From Sphingomonas hankookensis (GTDB lineage: Bacteria; Pseudomonadota; Alphaproteobacteria; Sphingomonadales; Sphingomonadaceae): 64,000 nucleotides of DNA. Within the stretch, counting starts at the first letter, position 1. Every line of letters begins with the position of its first letter. Position numbers and translations under genes: made by a program. Where the stretch lies: positions 1-64,000 of the forward strand of contig NZ_LQQO01000016.1 in assembly GCF_001619955.1 (NCBI RefSeq), written 5' to 3'. The notes beneath the pieces were generated by a model. It saw only the letters and a program-made list of their open reading frames with translations. It made no database searches and was not told the origin of the DNA. This document shows, piece by piece, positions 16,461 through 26,244 of the stretch.

Positions 16461-18035
16461 TCATTCGGCCGCTTCCGCCACCGGCGCGACGCTGTCCTTC
16501 CACGCCAGCACCGGCTTGCGTGCCGCCAGCGTTTCGTCGAGGCGACGACGCGGGGCGAAGTGCGGCGCGGACTTGAGCGCGGCATCGCCCGCCTTGGCGC
16601 GTTCGCCGACCGACTTCAGCGCACCGATGAACTGGTCGAGGGCCGCCTTGCTCTCGGTTTCGGTCGGTTCGACCAGCATCGCGCCGTGGACGACCAGCGG
16701 GAAATAGACCGTCATCGGGTGATAGCCCTCGTCGATCAGCCCCTTGGCGACGTCCAGCGTCGAGAAGCCCTCGGCAAGGTTCGCATCGCTGAACAGCGCT
16801 TCATGCATGCACGGGCCGCTGTCGCCGAACGGCGCGTCGAGCGTGTCGTCGAGGCTGCGGAGGACGTAATTGGCGTTGAGTACCGCGTCTTCGGCAACTT
16901 GTTTCAGGCCGTCGGCGCCGTGGCTGAGGATGTAGCTCAGCGCGCGGGTGAACATGCCCATCTGGCCATGGAATGCGACCATTCGGCCGAAGCTGTCGGC
17001 GTGATGCTCGCCGGCGGTTTCCTCTTCGACCAGCACGAAGCGGTCGCCCTGCTTCTCGACGAACGGCAGCGGCGCGAAGGGGGTCAGCGCCTTCGAGAAC
17101 ACCACCGGACCCGAACCCGGACCGCCGCCACCATGCGGGGTGGAGAAGGTCTTGTGCAGGTTGATATGCATCGCATCGACGCCGAGATCGCCCGGCCGCA
17201 CCCGGCCGACGATCGCGTTGAAGTTCGCACCGTCGCAATAGACATAGCCGCCCGCCGCATGCACCGCGTCGGAAATTTCCTTCAGGTCGCGCTCGAACAG
17301 ACCGCAGGTGTTGGGGTTGGTGATCATAACGCCGGCAACGTCCGGACCCAGCCGGTCCTTCAGCGCCTGCGTATCGATGCGCCCTTCGGCGGTGGCGGGG
17401 ATCGCCTTCACGGTGAAGCCGGCAAACGCCGCCGTCGCCGGATTGGTGCCGTGCGCCGATTCAGGGACGAGGATGACCTTGCGATGACCCTCGCCGCGCT
17501 TTTCCAGCGCCGCCTTGATCGCGAGGATACCGCACAGTTCGCCATGCGCGCCCGCCTTGGGCGACATGGCGACCGAATCCATGTTGGTCAGCGTGACCAG
17601 CCAGTGTGCCAGCTGATGGATCAGCTCCAGCGCGCCCTGCACCGTGTCGATCGGCCCCAGCGGGTGCAGATCGGCGAAGCCCGGCAGCCGCGCCATGCGT
17701 TCGTTCAGGCGCGGATTGTGCTTCATCGTGCACGACCCCAGCGGGAACAGGCCGAGGTCGATGGCGTAATTCTGCCGCGACAGGCGGGTATAGTGGCGCA
17801 CCGCCTCCGGTTCCGACAGGCCGGGCAGACCGATCGCGCCCTTGCGGGCATGGTTGCCGAGACGCGAGGCAACCTTGGGCGCTGCATCGATGTCGACGCC
17901 GGTGGTTTCGGTCGATCCGATCTCGAAGATCAGCGCCTCTTCCAGCATCAGCGCGCGGTTGCCGGTAAAGGTCGCCTGTGCTGCCTGCGAAGCATCGCCC
18001 ATTTCGGGACGCCAGCCGCTCTGGTTCACGCTCAT
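16461..18035 (-). CDS. gcvPB: Glycine dehydrogenase (decarboxylating) subunit 2
   Basis: A 524-residue C-terminal half of the P protein of the glycine cleavage system, which decarboxylates glycine and passes the aminomethyl group to GcvH. The PLP lysine lies in the motif [21 protein letters not shown] 18035 overlaps the gcvPA stop by 4 bp (ATGA), giving strict coupling of the two subunits, which act as a heterotetramer in organisms with split P protein. It is the last gene of gcvT-gcvH-gcvPA-gcvPB. Confidence 0.97.
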   Translation of the reverse strand: MSVNQSGWRPEMGDASQAAQATFTGNRALMLEEALIFEIGSTETTGVDIDAAPKVASRLGNHARKGAIGLPGLSEPEAVRHYTRLSRQNYAIDLGLFPLGSCTMKHNPRLNERMARLPGFADLHPLGPIDTVQGALELIHQLAHWLVTLTNMDSVAMSPKAGAHGELCGILAIKAALEKRGEGHRKVILVPESAHGTNPATAAFAGFTVKAIPATAEGRIDTQALKDRLGPDVAGVMITNPNTCGLFERDLKEISDAVHAAGGYVYCDGANFNAIVGRVRPGDLGVDAMHINLHKTFSTPHGGGGPGSGPVVFSKALTPFAPLPFVEKQGDRFVLVEEETAGEHHADSFGRMVAFHGQMGMFTRALSYILSHGADGLKQVAEDAVLNANYVLRSLDDTLDAPFGDSGPCMHEALFSDANLAEGFSTLDVAKGLIDEGYHPMTVYFPLVVHGAMLVEPTETESKAALDQFIGALKSVGERAKAGDAALKSAPHFAPRRRLDETLAARKPVLAWKDSVAPVAEAAE

Positions 18036-19390
18036 GCCAGTACCTCCGTCAGCGCTACGGCAAGCGCCTCGATATCTTCCTCGGTCACGGTTTCGGTGAC
18101 CGCCACGACCAGACCGTTGGCCAGCCCCTCGTCGCCCGGATAGAGCCGGCCGAGCGACACGCCGGCCAGCACGCCGCGATCGGCCAGTTCGCGCACCACC
18201 GGCCGCGCTTCGGTCGGCAGCTTTAGCGTGAATTCGTTGAAGAAGCTGTCGTTGACCAGTTCGACGCCCGGCACCTGCGCCAGACGATCGGCCGCCGCGC
18301 AGGCCTTGGCATAATTGACCTCGGCCAGCTGCCGCAGCCCCTTTTCGCCGAGCAGCGTCAGGTGGATCGAGAAGGCGAGCGCACACAGCCCCGAATTGGT
18401 GCAGATGTTCGACGTCGCCTTTTCCCGGCGGATATGCTGTTCGCGGGTCGACAGGGTGAGCACGAAGCCGCGCTTGCCCTCGGCATCGACGGTCTCGCCG
18501 CAGAGGCGCCCCGGCATCTGCCGCACCAGCTTTTCCGAACAGGCGAACAGGCCGACATAGGGACCGCCGAACTGGAGGCCTACGCCGAGCGACTGGCCTT
18601 CGCCCACGACGATGTCGGCGCCCAGATGGCCCGGCGCCTCGATCGCGCCCAGTGCGACCGGTTCGGTCACGACCGCGATCAGCAGCGCCTTTACCGCATG
18701 CGCCGCATCGGCGATGCGCTTCAGGTCGGGGATACGGCCCAGAATGTCCGGATACTGCACGACGACGCACGACGTATCGGCGTCGATCTTTTCAATCACC
18801 CGATCGTCGTCGGTTTCGGCGACCAGCCACGGGTCGGTCACGTCCAGCACGTCGCCGGTGTACTTCGCCATGGTCCTGGCGACCGAGACGTAATGCGGAT
18901 GCACCCCGCCCGAGAACACCGCCTTCGCCTTGCGCGTCACGCGGCGGGCCATGGTCACCGCTTCCCATGCCGCGGTCGAGCCGTCGTACATCGACGCGTT
19001 CGCCACGTCGCAGCCCAGCAGCCGGGCGACCTGGCTCTGGAATTCGAACAGCATCTGCAGCGTGCCCTGGGCGATTTCCGGCTGGTAGGGCGTATAGGCG
19101 GTCAGATACTCGCCACGCTGGATCAGGTGGTCGACGCTGGCCGGCACATGATGGCGATACGCACCACAGCCGAGGAAGAACGGCACCGACCCCGCCGCGA
19201 CATTCTTCGCCGCCAGTGCCGACAGATGCCGCTCGACTGCCAGCTCGCTGGCATGGTTGGGCAGACCGGGCACCGGCCCGTCGAGCCGGGCGGATTCGGG
19301 AACGTCGACGAACAGGTCGTCGATGCTGTCGGCACCGATCACGGACAGCATGTCCGCGCGGTCGGTCGGGGTCAGGGGAAGATAGCGCAT
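18032..19390 (-). CDS. gcvPA: Glycine dehydrogenase (decarboxylating) subunit 1
   Basis: A 452-residue N-terminal half of the P protein. ATG 19390 ([15 protein letters not shown]) matches the family start. Conserved blocks include the substrate/PLP-pocket regions [20 protein letters not shown] and [14 protein letters not shown]. It pairs with GcvPB, encoded in the overlapping downstream gene. A palindromic repeat sits between gcvH and this gene, so the operon transcript carries a structured spacer of about 145 bp. Confidence 0.97.
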   Translation of the reverse strand: MRYLPLTPTDRADMLSVIGADSIDDLFVDVPESARLDGPVPGLPNHASELAVERHLSALAAKNVAAGSVPFFLGCGAYRHHVPASVDHLIQRGEYLTAYTPYQPEIAQGTLQMLFEFQSQVARLLGCDVANASMYDGSTAAWEAVTMARRVTRKAKAVFSGGVHPHYVSVARTMAKYTGDVLDVTDPWLVAETDDDRVIEKIDADTSCVVVQYPDILGRIPDLKRIADAAHAVKALLIAVVTEPVALGAIEAPGHLGADIVVGEGQSLGVGLQFGGPYVGLFACSEKLVRQMPGRLCGETVDAEGKRGFVLTLSTREQHIRREKATSNICTNSGLCALAFSIHLTLLGEKGLRQLAEVNYAKACAAADRLAQVPGVELVNDSFFNEFTLKLPTEARPVVRELADRGVLAGVSLGRLYPGDEGLANGLVVAVTETVTEEDIEALAVALTEVLA

Positions 19391-19422
19391 GATGGTCCTA
19401 CTGCAGAACCGCCATCGCATCC

Positions 19423-19520
19423 GTCATTCCGGCGAAGGCCGGAATCCATGGACACGGGCGGCATCGAAATATCGGAACGGCCCGTATCCATGGGTCCCGG
19501 CCTGCGCCGGGACCACGATG
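19423..19520. repeat. Type C palindromic repeat inside the gcv operon
   Basis: An inverted pair: GTCATTCCGGCGAAGGCCGG at 19423, and a diverged opposite arm GGTCCCGGCCTGCGCCGGGACC at about 19493-19513. It occupies the gcvH-gcvPA spacer and would form stem-loops in the mRNA, where it might affect decay or the relative level of gcvT/gcvH versus gcvP. Confidence 0.75.
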
Positions 19521-19536
19521 GTGTCGGGCGCGATCC

Positions 19537-19908
19537 TTACAGCCGCGCGATATACGCGGCGTACTTCTCTTCATCCATCAGCTCGCCCAGCTCGCTCTCA
19601 TCGCGGAGCGTCAGCTTGAAGAACCAGCCATCGCCTTCGGGGTCTTCGTTGACCAGCGCCGGGTTGTCGGTCAGCGCCGCATTGCCCTCGATCACCGTGC
19701 CCGATGCCGGGGTATAGACGTCGGAAGCGGCCTTGACCGACTCAACGACGGCGGCATCGTCGCCCTTGGTGAGTTCGCGACCATCGGCGGGAACGTCGAC
19801 GAACACGATGTCGCCCAGCTGCCCGGCGGCATATTCGGTGATGCCGACCGTCGCGACTTCACCGTCGACTTCAATCCACTCATGTTCCTGCGTGAAAAAA
19901 CGGCTCAT
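19537..19908 (-). CDS. gcvH: Glycine cleavage system H protein
   Basis: A 123-residue lipoyl carrier that shuttles the aminomethyl intermediate between GcvP, GcvT and lipoamide dehydrogenase. The lipoylated lysine is Lys59 in VVESVKAASDVYTP. Full length, with the usual start MSRFFTQEHEWIEVDG and C-terminal Y-x-x-Y-like end (EEKYAAYIARL). It lies 15 bp after gcvT. Confidence 0.97.
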   Translation of the reverse strand: MSRFFTQEHEWIEVDGEVATVGITEYAAGQLGDIVFVDVPADGRELTKGDDAAVVESVKAASDVYTPASGTVIEGNAALTDNPALVNEDPEGDGWFFKLTLRDESELGELMDEEKYAAYIARL

Positions 19909-19923
19909 CGGGGCAACTCCCTC

Positions 19924-21126
19924 TTAACGGACGTAACGATGGGGGACGAACGGCATCGGCACGACCCGCGCCGGATGCAGCTTGCCGCGCTGGCGCAGGG
20001 TGATCGCCCCGCTTTCCGCCAGCGCCGGCGGGCAATAGGCCATGGCGATCGGCGCCTGCACGCTCGGCGCGAACCCGCCCGAGGTGACGTGACCGACGAC
20101 ATTGCCGTCGGCGTCCACGACCTCGGCGCCTTCGCGCACCGGCTGGCGGCCTTCGACGATCACGCCGATCCGCTTCAATTGCGGGCCGGCGGCGCGTTCG
20201 GCGAGGATACGCTCGGCGCCGGGGAAGCCGCCTTCCTCGCGACGACGCTTCGACAGCGCGAAACCCAGGTCGGCGGCGACCGGAGTCGTATCGGGGCTGA
20301 GGTCGTGGCCATAGAGCGGCAACCCTGCTTCGAGGCGCAGCGAATCGCGCGCGCCCAGACCGATCGGCTTCACTTCCGGTTCGGCACAGATCGCGTCGGC
20401 AAAGGCGGTGGCGGCGTCCTCGGGCAGCGAAATCTCATAGCCGTCCTCGCCGGTATAGCCCGAACGGCTGATCCACAGCTTGTGCCCGTTCCATTCGAAC
20501 GCACCGGCGGTCATGAAGGTCAGCGCGGCGACGCCCGGCAGGATGCGATCCAGCGCATCGACCGCCTTCGGCCCCTGCAACGCCAGCAGCGCGCGGTCGT
20601 CGAGATGGTTGAGCGTGATCTCGTCGGCCAGATGCTCGCGCAGATGGCCGATATCGTCATATTTGGTCGCACCGTTGGCGACCATATAGAAGGCGTCCTC
20701 GCCGGCCGCCGCATCCATCGGGAACGGAACGCCGGGGTCCGCCGCATCCAGCCGCGTGACCATCAGGTCGTCGAGAATGCCACCCTGTTCGTCGAGCAGC
20801 AGCGAATAGCGCATCTTGGCAGGCTTCAGGATGCGCAGATCGCCCGGCAGCAGCGCTTCGAGCGCGGCAGTCGCATGCGGTCCGTGGATCACCAGCTGGC
20901 CCATGTGACTTACGTCGAACAGCCCGGCGCTTTCGCGCGTCCACAGATGCTCGGCCATGATGCCTTCATACTGGACCGGCATCGTATAGCCCGCGAACGG
21001 GACCATGCGGCCACCCTTCGCCCGGTGCCAGGCGTCGAGCGGCAGCACCTGCGGCGGCAGTTCCTCGACCGGATCGGTGCCGTCGGCGCGCAGTTCGTGG
21101 GCGGGTTCGGGCGCAATGTCGCTCAT
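19924..21126 (-). CDS. gcvT: Aminomethyltransferase, glycine cleavage system T protein
   Basis: A 400-residue folate-dependent enzyme releasing ammonia and 5,10-methylene-tetrahydrofolate from the aminomethylated H protein. ATG 21126 is supported by GAAGGA 8-9 nt upstream; the ATG at 21135 overlaps that site. Motifs include MVPFAGYTMPVQYEGI, the folate-site DVSHMGQ region, YTGEDGYEISLP and LGARDSLRLEAGLPLYGHDL. The N-terminal 25 residues are an extra acidic tail. First gene of the operon, behind the riboswitch. Confidence 0.97.
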   Translation of the reverse strand: MSDIAPEPAHELRADGTDPVEELPPQVLPLDAWHRAKGGRMVPFAGYTMPVQYEGIMAEHLWTRESAGLFDVSHMGQLVIHGPHATAALEALLPGDLRILKPAKMRYSLLLDEQGGILDDLMVTRLDAADPGVPFPMDAAAGEDAFYMVANGATKYDDIGHLREHLADEITLNHLDDRALLALQGPKAVDALDRILPGVAALTFMTAGAFEWNGHKLWISRSGYTGEDGYEISLPEDAATAFADAICAEPEVKPIGLGARDSLRLEAGLPLYGHDLSPDTTPVAADLGFALSKRRREEGGFPGAERILAERAAGPQLKRIGVIVEGRQPVREGAEVVDADGNVVGHVTSGGFAPSVQAPIAMAYCPPALAESGAITLRQRGKLHPARVVPMPFVPHRYVR

Positions 21127-21190
21127 GGGCCACATCCTTCGTGATAGGGACGATCGACGGACGCAGGGGCACAGCGCGCCCTGCAACCAT

Positions 21191-21374
21191 CGCCCCCTCT
21201 GTCACGGAACCTGAGAGCTTTCGCGGGGCACATGCCCTGCTTACCCCTTCGGTGGTCCGACCGTTATGGCCGCAACGCTTTCCAGAGTATCGTGGCCCCG
21301 CGCGGTCCCTGTTGCCTGAGAGATTCCGGGGCGGTTGCTCCTTCGGCGGCGGATCACTCCGCACTCTCCCGCGC
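21191..21374 (-). promoter_or_regulatory. Tandem glycine riboswitch upstream of gcvT
   Basis: Read on the minus strand, two aptamer-like halves follow each other. The first (from about 21374) has GGGAGAGTGC, CCGAAGGAGCAA and GAATCTCTCAGGCA...ACAGGGACCG; the second has CACCGAAGGGGTAAGC and GAAAGCTCTCAGGTTCC...GACAGAGGGGG. These are conserved glycine riboswitch elements, including the linker ACTCTGGAAAGC. The second aptamer ends about 65 bp before the gcvT start. It is expected to turn on the cleavage genes when glycine is high. Confidence 0.94.
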
Positions 21375-21548
21375 GTGGCGTCGGCTGCAAGCCTTGATGC
21401 CCGAACCTCTGGCTTGGGCGTGGGGATTAGTCAATCGGGAAAGCGGGCGGCTAGCGGACGGAAGGGGCGTTGCAAGCGGTCCGTTTCCCGACGCGATTGG
21501 CAGTCCCCGCGCAGACCGGATGACGTAGGCATGCCAACTCAACCACGT

Positions 21549-21644
21549 CGTCATTCCCGCGAAGGCGGGAATCCATACGCGCTGACGTCAAGGCAAGAGG
21601 CGCTACCATAGCGTCTATGGATTCCCGCCTTCGCGGGAATGACG
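21549..21644. repeat. Type C inverted repeat pair (gap 21375-21676)
   Basis: GTCATTCCCGCGAAGGCGGG at 21549 and its reverse complement ending at 21644 enclose a 44-bp centre; each arm is itself a hairpin. Nothing else is seen in the roughly 300-bp gap between the gcv leader and the lipoprotein gene, except that the gcv promoter should lie just above 21374. Confidence 0.85.
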
Positions 21645-21676
21645 AAGACGAAGCAGATTACCCGCTCCGCCCGGCC

Positions 21677-22339
21677 TCACCGCGTCACATTATACCGCAG
21701 CTGCGCGTCGGTCAGCTGGAATCCCACCAGCGCCTCGAACGTCGCGGCCAGCACCGCTTGGCGCACCGCCGGATCGGACAGCGGGTCGATCGCCGCGTCC
21801 TGGTCCCCGGGCTTGCGGCGGCGGTTGATCTGGTCGCGGGTTTCCTGCGGCAGCGTCGCGGCGGCGCGGTCGACGATCGCCGTCCCCTGCCCCTGCGCCG
21901 ATGCCCGCGCCTCACCGGCCGCGAAGTTGAGCGTGATCTGCCCGATGCGCTTCGACACGACCTGCGTGCCGCCGCGCACGACCGTCACGAAATAGGGTAA
22001 CGTCACGACCCGCGCCGCATCGGTGCGGTTGCGCCGCGCCTGCACGTCGAAGCTGACCGTGCTGTTGATCGTGTCCGTCCCCTCGACGCAGGAGGCGCGG
22101 ACGTTGGTCAGCGTCGCGACGACGTCGATCGCCTTCGCATCGGTGCTGGCAGGCGGATCGAACAGCGTGATGTCGCCGGTCCCGGCCGGCACGCCCGCGA
22201 CCGGACAGGCCGACCGCACCGCCGAAATGCCGACGCCCGAAGTCACGTCCAGCTCGCCGGTGCGCTTGCACCCCGACAGCGCGACCAGAGCGAGCACGGG
22301 GGCGATGGTGGCGACGGCGGCGGTTTTGCGGAGGGTCAC
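21677..22339 (-). CDS. Predicted lipoprotein of unknown function
   Basis: A 220-residue protein if the GTG at 22339 is the start; a TTG at 22360 would add 7 residues. The N-terminus is a lipoprotein signal (AAVATIAPVLALVALSGC) with lipid attachment at the LSGC cysteine. The mature part has a beta-rich look (TLTNVRASCVEGTDTINSTVSFDVQARR) and a C-terminal helical region. I do not recognise a named family. It is divergent from ispH across 160 bp. Confidence 0.7.
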   Translation of the reverse strand: MTLRKTAAVATIAPVLALVALSGCKRTGELDVTSGVGISAVRSACPVAGVPAGTGDITLFDPPASTDAKAIDVVATLTNVRASCVEGTDTINSTVSFDVQARRNRTDAARVVTLPYFVTVVRGGTQVVSKRIGQITLNFAAGEARASAQGQGTAIVDRAAATLPQETRDQINRRRKPGDQDAAIDPLSDPAVRQAVLAATFEALVGFQLTDAQLRYNVTR

Positions 22340-22499
22340 GGAAATCTGTACCTTATGCAACGGTGCGGCGATGCCGCGCCTCCTGAGTAGCGATGCTTCA
22401 TAGGAACCGCCTTACGCGCACGCAAGCAATGGCGTGTTTGCAGGCCCGCCGCCCGGCTTCACTTGGCGCGCGCCCGAACAAGCTGTAAGCGCTGGCTCC

Positions 22500-23453
22500 A
22501 TGACCGAGACCCCGCGCCCCGCCATCGAATTGCTGATCGCCGCCCCGCGCGGCTTTTGCGCCGGGGTCGACCGCGCGATCCAGATCGTCGAGCTGGCGAT
22601 CCAGAAACACGGCGCGCCGGTCTATGTCCGCCACGAAATCGTCCACAACAAGTTCGTGGTCGATTCGCTGAGGGCCAAGGGCGCGATCTTCGTCGAGGAA
22701 CTGGATCAGGTGCCCGACGGCGTGCCAGTCGTGTTCTCCGCACACGGCGTGCCCAAATCGGTGCCGGCGGCGGCGAGCGAGCGCGGCCTCGACTATCTCG
22801 ACGCCACCTGCCCGCTGGTGTCGAAGGTCCATCGCCAGGCCGAACGGCTGGTCGCATCGGGCCGCCATATCCTGTTCGTCGGCCATGCCGGCCATCCGGA
22901 GGTCATCGGCACCTTCGGCCAGGTGCCCGAAGGCCAGATGACGCTGATCGAAACGGTCGAGGATGTCGCGAAGCTGACCCCGGCCGATCCGGACAACCTC
23001 GCCTTCCTCACCCAAACGACGCTGTCGGTCGACGACACCCGCGCCATCGTCGAGGCGACGATCGCGCGCTTCCCGACCATCGTCGCGCCCAAGGCCGACG
23101 ACATCTGCTATGCCACGTCGAACCGGCAGAATGCGGTGAAGGCGATCGCGCAGAGCTGCGACCTCGTCCTCGTCATCGGCGCGCCCAATTCGTCCAATTC
23201 GGTGCGGCTGGTCGAGGTGGCCGAACGCGAAGGCACCTCGGCCAAGCTGATCCAGCGCGCCGCCGATCTCGACTTTGCGTGGCTGGACGGTGTCGGCACG
23301 CTCGGCATCACCGCCGGTGCGTCGGCGCCCGAAGTGCTGGTGCGCGAACTGGTCGACCGCATCGCCACCCGCTTCGACGTGACCGAGCGCGAGGTCGAGA
23401 TGACGCGCGAGACGATCGCGTTCAAACTGCCGCGCGGTCTCGAAGCCGCGTAA
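22500..23453 (+). CDS. ispH: 4-hydroxy-3-methylbut-2-enyl diphosphate reductase
   Basis: A 317-residue [4Fe-4S] enzyme, the last step of the non-mevalonate isoprenoid pathway, making IPP and DMAPP. ATG 22500 ([20 protein letters not shown]) is chosen over an upstream in-frame ATG at 22434. Cluster cysteines are in PRGFCAG (Cys20), DATCPLV and [11 protein letters not shown]; the substrate-site motif [11 protein letters not shown] is present. It begins a four-gene run in which each gene overlaps the next. Confidence 0.97.
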   Translation: MTETPRPAIELLIAAPRGFCAGVDRAIQIVELAIQKHGAPVYVRHEIVHNKFVVDSLRAKGAIFVEELDQVPDGVPVVFSAHGVPKSVPAAASERGLDYLDATCPLVSKVHRQAERLVASGRHILFVGHAGHPEVIGTFGQVPEGQMTLIETVEDVAKLTPADPDNLAFLTQTTLSVDDTRAIVEATIARFPTIVAPKADDICYATSNRQNAVKAIAQSCDLVLVIGAPNSSNSVRLVEVAEREGTSAKLIQRAADLDFAWLDGVGTLGITAGASAPEVLVRELVDRIATRFDVTEREVEMTRETIAFKLPRGLEAA

Positions 23454-24406
23454 TGGCCGTCTATACGCAAGTGTCGGCGGAAGCGCTCGCGCGCTTCCTG
23501 GCCGGTTACGACCATGGCGAACTGATTTCGGCCAAGGGGATCGCCGAGGGGGTCGAGAACAGCAACTATTTGGTCGACACCACCACCGGCCGTTTCATCC
23601 TGACGCTGTATGAAAAGCGGGTCGATCTGGCCGACCTGCCCTTCTTCTTCGCGATGACCGATGCGCTGGCGGATGCGGGCAACCCCGTACCGCGCGCACT
23701 GCCCGACCGCGCGGGTCAGGTGATCCAGACGCTGGAGGGGCGTCCCGCCTGCCTGATCGAATTCCTGTCGGGCGTATCGGTCAGCCATCCGACCGCCGAA
23801 CAGGCGCATGCGGCGGGCGCGGCGCTCGGCGCGCTACACCGCAGCCTTGCCGGCTTCGCGCCGACCCGCGCCAATTCGATGGGCGTCGCGGTCTGGCCGA
23901 AGCTGTTCGCCGACTGCTCCGATCAGCTCGATTCGATTCAGCCAGGCCTTCGCGCGCGGGTGGGTTCGGCGCTGGATGCCATCGTCGCGACGTGGCCCAC
24001 GGACCTGCCGATCGGCGCGATTCATGCCGACCTGTTTCCCGACAACGTCCTGATGCTCGGCGACCGGGTGACGGGGCTGATCGATTTCTATTTCGCCTGC
24101 ACCGACATCATCGCCTACGACGTCGCGATCACCCATTCGGCGTGGAGCTTCGACGCCAAGGGTGTGGCCCTCGACCCGGCGATCGGACAGGCGCTGCTGG
24201 CCGGCTATCGCACGCAGGCCTCGCTCTCCGATGCGGAGGTCGCCGCGCTGCCGCTGCTCGCGAAGGGTGCCTGTATCCGCTTCCTGCTGACCCGCGCCTG
24301 GGACTGGATCAACACACCGGCCGACGCGCTGGTGACGCGCAAGGACCCGCTCGCCTATCTGCGCCGGCTCGACTGGTACGACGCGAACCCGACCGCCTTC
24401 GCATGA
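23453..24406 (+). CDS. thrB: Homoserine kinase, type II (APH-fold)
   Basis: A 317-residue homoserine kinase for threonine synthesis, of the aminoglycoside-phosphotransferase fold rather than the GHMP fold. The catalytic motif is [12 protein letters not shown], followed by [17 protein letters not shown]. It starts [22 protein letters not shown], typical of the group. Its ATG shares one base with the ispH stop (TAATG), so translation is coupled. Confidence 0.94.
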   Translation: MAVYTQVSAEALARFLAGYDHGELISAKGIAEGVENSNYLVDTTTGRFILTLYEKRVDLADLPFFFAMTDALADAGNPVPRALPDRAGQVIQTLEGRPACLIEFLSGVSVSHPTAEQAHAAGAALGALHRSLAGFAPTRANSMGVAVWPKLFADCSDQLDSIQPGLRARVGSALDAIVATWPTDLPIGAIHADLFPDNVLMLGDRVTGLIDFYFACTDIIAYDVAITHSAWSFDAKGVALDPAIGQALLAGYRTQASLSDAEVAALPLLAKGACIRFLLTRAWDWINTPADALVTRKDPLAYLRRLDWYDANPTAFA

Positions 24407-24855
24407 CCGAGACTGCCGAACTCCCTCGCGTGGAAATCGCGACCGATGGCGCGTGCAAGGGCAATCCGGGCCGCGGCGGCTGGGGCGCGGTGCTGCGCGC
24501 CGCGGACGGTCGCGAGCGCGAATTGTCGGGCGGGGAAAAGGTCACCACCAACAACCGCATGGAATTGATGGCCGCGATCGAGGGGCTGAAGGCGTTGAAG
24601 CGCCCGTGCCGGGTGATCCTGTCGACCGACAGCCGCTATGTCATGGACGGCCTGACCAAATGGATCAAAGGCTGGCAGAAGAATGGCTGGAAGACCGCTG
24701 CGAAACAGCCGGTCAAGAATGCCGAGCTGTGGCAGGAACTCCTCGCCGCCGCCAAGCCGCACCGCATCGAATGGGTGTGGGTGAAGGGCCATGCCGGCCA
24801 CCCCGATAACGAGCGCGCCGACAAGCTCGCCAGCGATGCGGCCTTGGCCCAATGA
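24403..24855 (+). CDS. rnhA: Ribonuclease HI
   Basis: A 150-residue enzyme cutting the RNA strand of RNA-DNA hybrids. Active-site residues are visible: Asp15 ([12 protein letters not shown]), Glu54 (NRMELMAA), Asp76 (STDSRYV) and Asp140 (NERADKLA), plus His130 in [10 protein letters not shown]. Full length, including the basic handle region ([11 protein letters not shown]). The start overlaps the thrB stop by 4 bp (ATGA). Confidence 0.97.
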   Translation: MTETAELPRVEIATDGACKGNPGRGGWGAVLRAADGRERELSGGEKVTTNNRMELMAAIEGLKALKRPCRVILSTDSRYVMDGLTKWIKGWQKNGWKTAAKQPVKNAELWQELLAAAKPHRIEWVWVKGHAGHPDNERADKLASDAALAQ

Positions 24856-25517
24856 TCCCGCGCGTCCTGATCGACACCGCACAGGTCCCCGGCGACAGCG
24901 TCGAACTGCGCCTGGTCCAGCGTGGCGAAGACTTCATGATCGTCCTCGACCGCAACGAGTTGATGAGCAGCCGCATGTCGGCGTCGGAAGAGGCGCTGGC
25001 CGATCTGGGTTGCGCGCATCTGACCGGACGCAAGGGCGCCCGCGTGCTGATCGGCGGCCTCGGCATGGGGTTCACGCTGCGGCGTGCTCTGAAGATTCTG
25101 CCCGCCGATGCCGAGGTGGTCGTCGCCGAACTGGTGCCCAAGATCGTCGAATGGGCGCGCGGGCCGCTGGCGCATATCTTCGACGGCTGCCTCGACGACC
25201 CGCGCGTGCGGATCGCGGTCGGCGACGTGGCGTGGGCGATCGAGGATGGTGGCTGGGACGCGATCCTGCTGGATGTCGACAACGGGCCGGACGGGCTGAC
25301 CCATGCCAGCAACGACAAGCTCTATTCCGCGCGCGGACTTCAGGTAACGAAGCGGGCGCTGCGGTCGGGGGGCGTGCTGGCGATCTGGTCGGCCTATGCT
25401 GATGCGGCGTTCACCAAGCGGTTGAAGGATTGCGGGTATCTGGTGGATGAGCAGGTCGTGCGGGCGCGCGGGACCAAGGGCGCGCGGCATGTGATCTGGC
25501 TGGCCGGGCGGCGGTAG
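24852..25517 (+). CDS. Spermidine synthase-like / class I methyltransferase-fold protein
   Basis: A 221-residue protein with a nucleotide-binding loop [13 protein letters not shown] at about residues 69-81, an acidic strand end [13 protein letters not shown], and [11 protein letters not shown]. This fold is shared by spermidine synthases and SAM methyltransferases. The polyamine-synthase gate regions look reduced, so true spermidine synthase activity is doubtful. It overlaps the rnhA stop by 4 bp and ends the operon. Confidence 0.75.
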   Translation: MIPRVLIDTAQVPGDSVELRLVQRGEDFMIVLDRNELMSSRMSASEEALADLGCAHLTGRKGARVLIGGLGMGFTLRRALKILPADAEVVVAELVPKIVEWARGPLAHIFDGCLDDPRVRIAVGDVAWAIEDGGWDAILLDVDNGPDGLTHASNDKLYSARGLQVTKRALRSGGVLAIWSAYADAAFTKRLKDCGYLVDEQVVRARGTKGARHVIWLAGRR

Positions 25518-25554
25518 GGGCTACCTTCTCTCCTTCCCCGCCCGCGTTTAGTTC

Positions 25555-25960
25555 GAGCCTCCCCCCTCCATTTGGTTCGGGCCTCCCCCTTCCCCCGTTT
25601 GGTTCGAGCTTGTCGAGAACGGGTTTCCGCAAGAGTGGAGCTATCGGCAGCAAACCACCTTCGCCACCGTTCGGTTCGAGCCTGTCGAAAACCCGCCTGC
25701 CTCAAGCAACCCGTTCTCGACGGACGCTTCTCGACAAGCTCGAAGCTGCTCGAACCGAACGGGGTGGGTGGGGAAAGGTCAACAAACTCAACCCACCCGT
25801 TCGTGCTGAGTAGGATTAAGCGAAGTCGAGGATGATCGGGTCGGATCGTCCCCCTGACGATCCTGAACCATGCGGGGCATGGTTCACCCGATCATTATCG
25901 AAGCGCCCGCCCCACACGGTCCTTCGACAAGCTCCATGGCTACTCAGGACAAACGGGCGG
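25555..25960. repeat. Type D repeat cluster and GC-rich spacer (gap 25518-25973)
   Basis: No gene is seen in this roughly 450-bp gap. It holds several GTTCGAGC/TGTCGAGAA blocks in both orientations at about 25597-25770, tandem GTTCGAGCCT/GTTCGGGCCT fragments near 25550-25590, and a further diverged block near 25919-25950 (CCTTCGACAAGCT, ACTCAGGACAAACGGGC). The arrangement suggests repeated nested insertions of the same element. Confidence 0.8.
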
Positions 25961-25973
25961 CGGGGCGCAAGCC

Positions 25974-26117
25974 TCACTCATCTGTCCGAATCTTCACCTT
26001 GTTCGGCAGATCCTTCCCCTTGGTCCGCCGCGACGGCACCTGCACCGGGTTCTTCTTCTTCCAATCCCCCCAACGCTTCGGGCCTTCGGGGGTATCGATG
26101 ATCGTATCGTCGTCCAT
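25974..26117 (-). CDS. Small basic hypothetical protein (47 aa)
   Basis: A short protein starting MDDDTIIDTPEGPKRWGDWKKKN and ending in a very basic stretch (SRRTKGKDLPNKVKIRTDE). I know no function. The ATG at 26117 has GGATGGA just upstream; a start at 26183 would place an intrinsic terminator inside the gene and is therefore unlikely. A separate promoter or readthrough must supply the transcript, because the terminator at 26134-26164 lies immediately before it. Confidence 0.6.
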   Translation of the reverse strand: MDDDTIIDTPEGPKRWGDWKKKNPVQVPSRRTKGKDLPNKVKIRTDE

Positions 26118-26133
26118 GGGTCCATCCAAACGC

Positions 26134-26164
26134 AAAAAAGGCGACGGATCAACGACCCGCCGCC
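26134..26164 (-). terminator. Intrinsic terminator after the aldehyde dehydrogenase
   Basis: On the minus strand, GGCGGCGGGTC pairs with GATCCGTCGCC (11 pairs, two of them G-U) around a GTT loop, followed directly by TTTTTT (26139-26134). It lies 81 bp after the dehydrogenase stop and is the best classical terminator in the window. Confidence 0.88.
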
Positions 26165-26244
26165 TCCTTGTCTCCGTCGACATCGCCGACGGAGATACGC
26201 TGCCGGCCCGCTCCCTCAGGCCGGCATCGCATCCTCGCGATCGA

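Noticed and set aside
16359..18143. 594-codon open frame on the plus strand
   Set aside because: Antisense to gcvPB; Arg/His/Gln-rich shadow.
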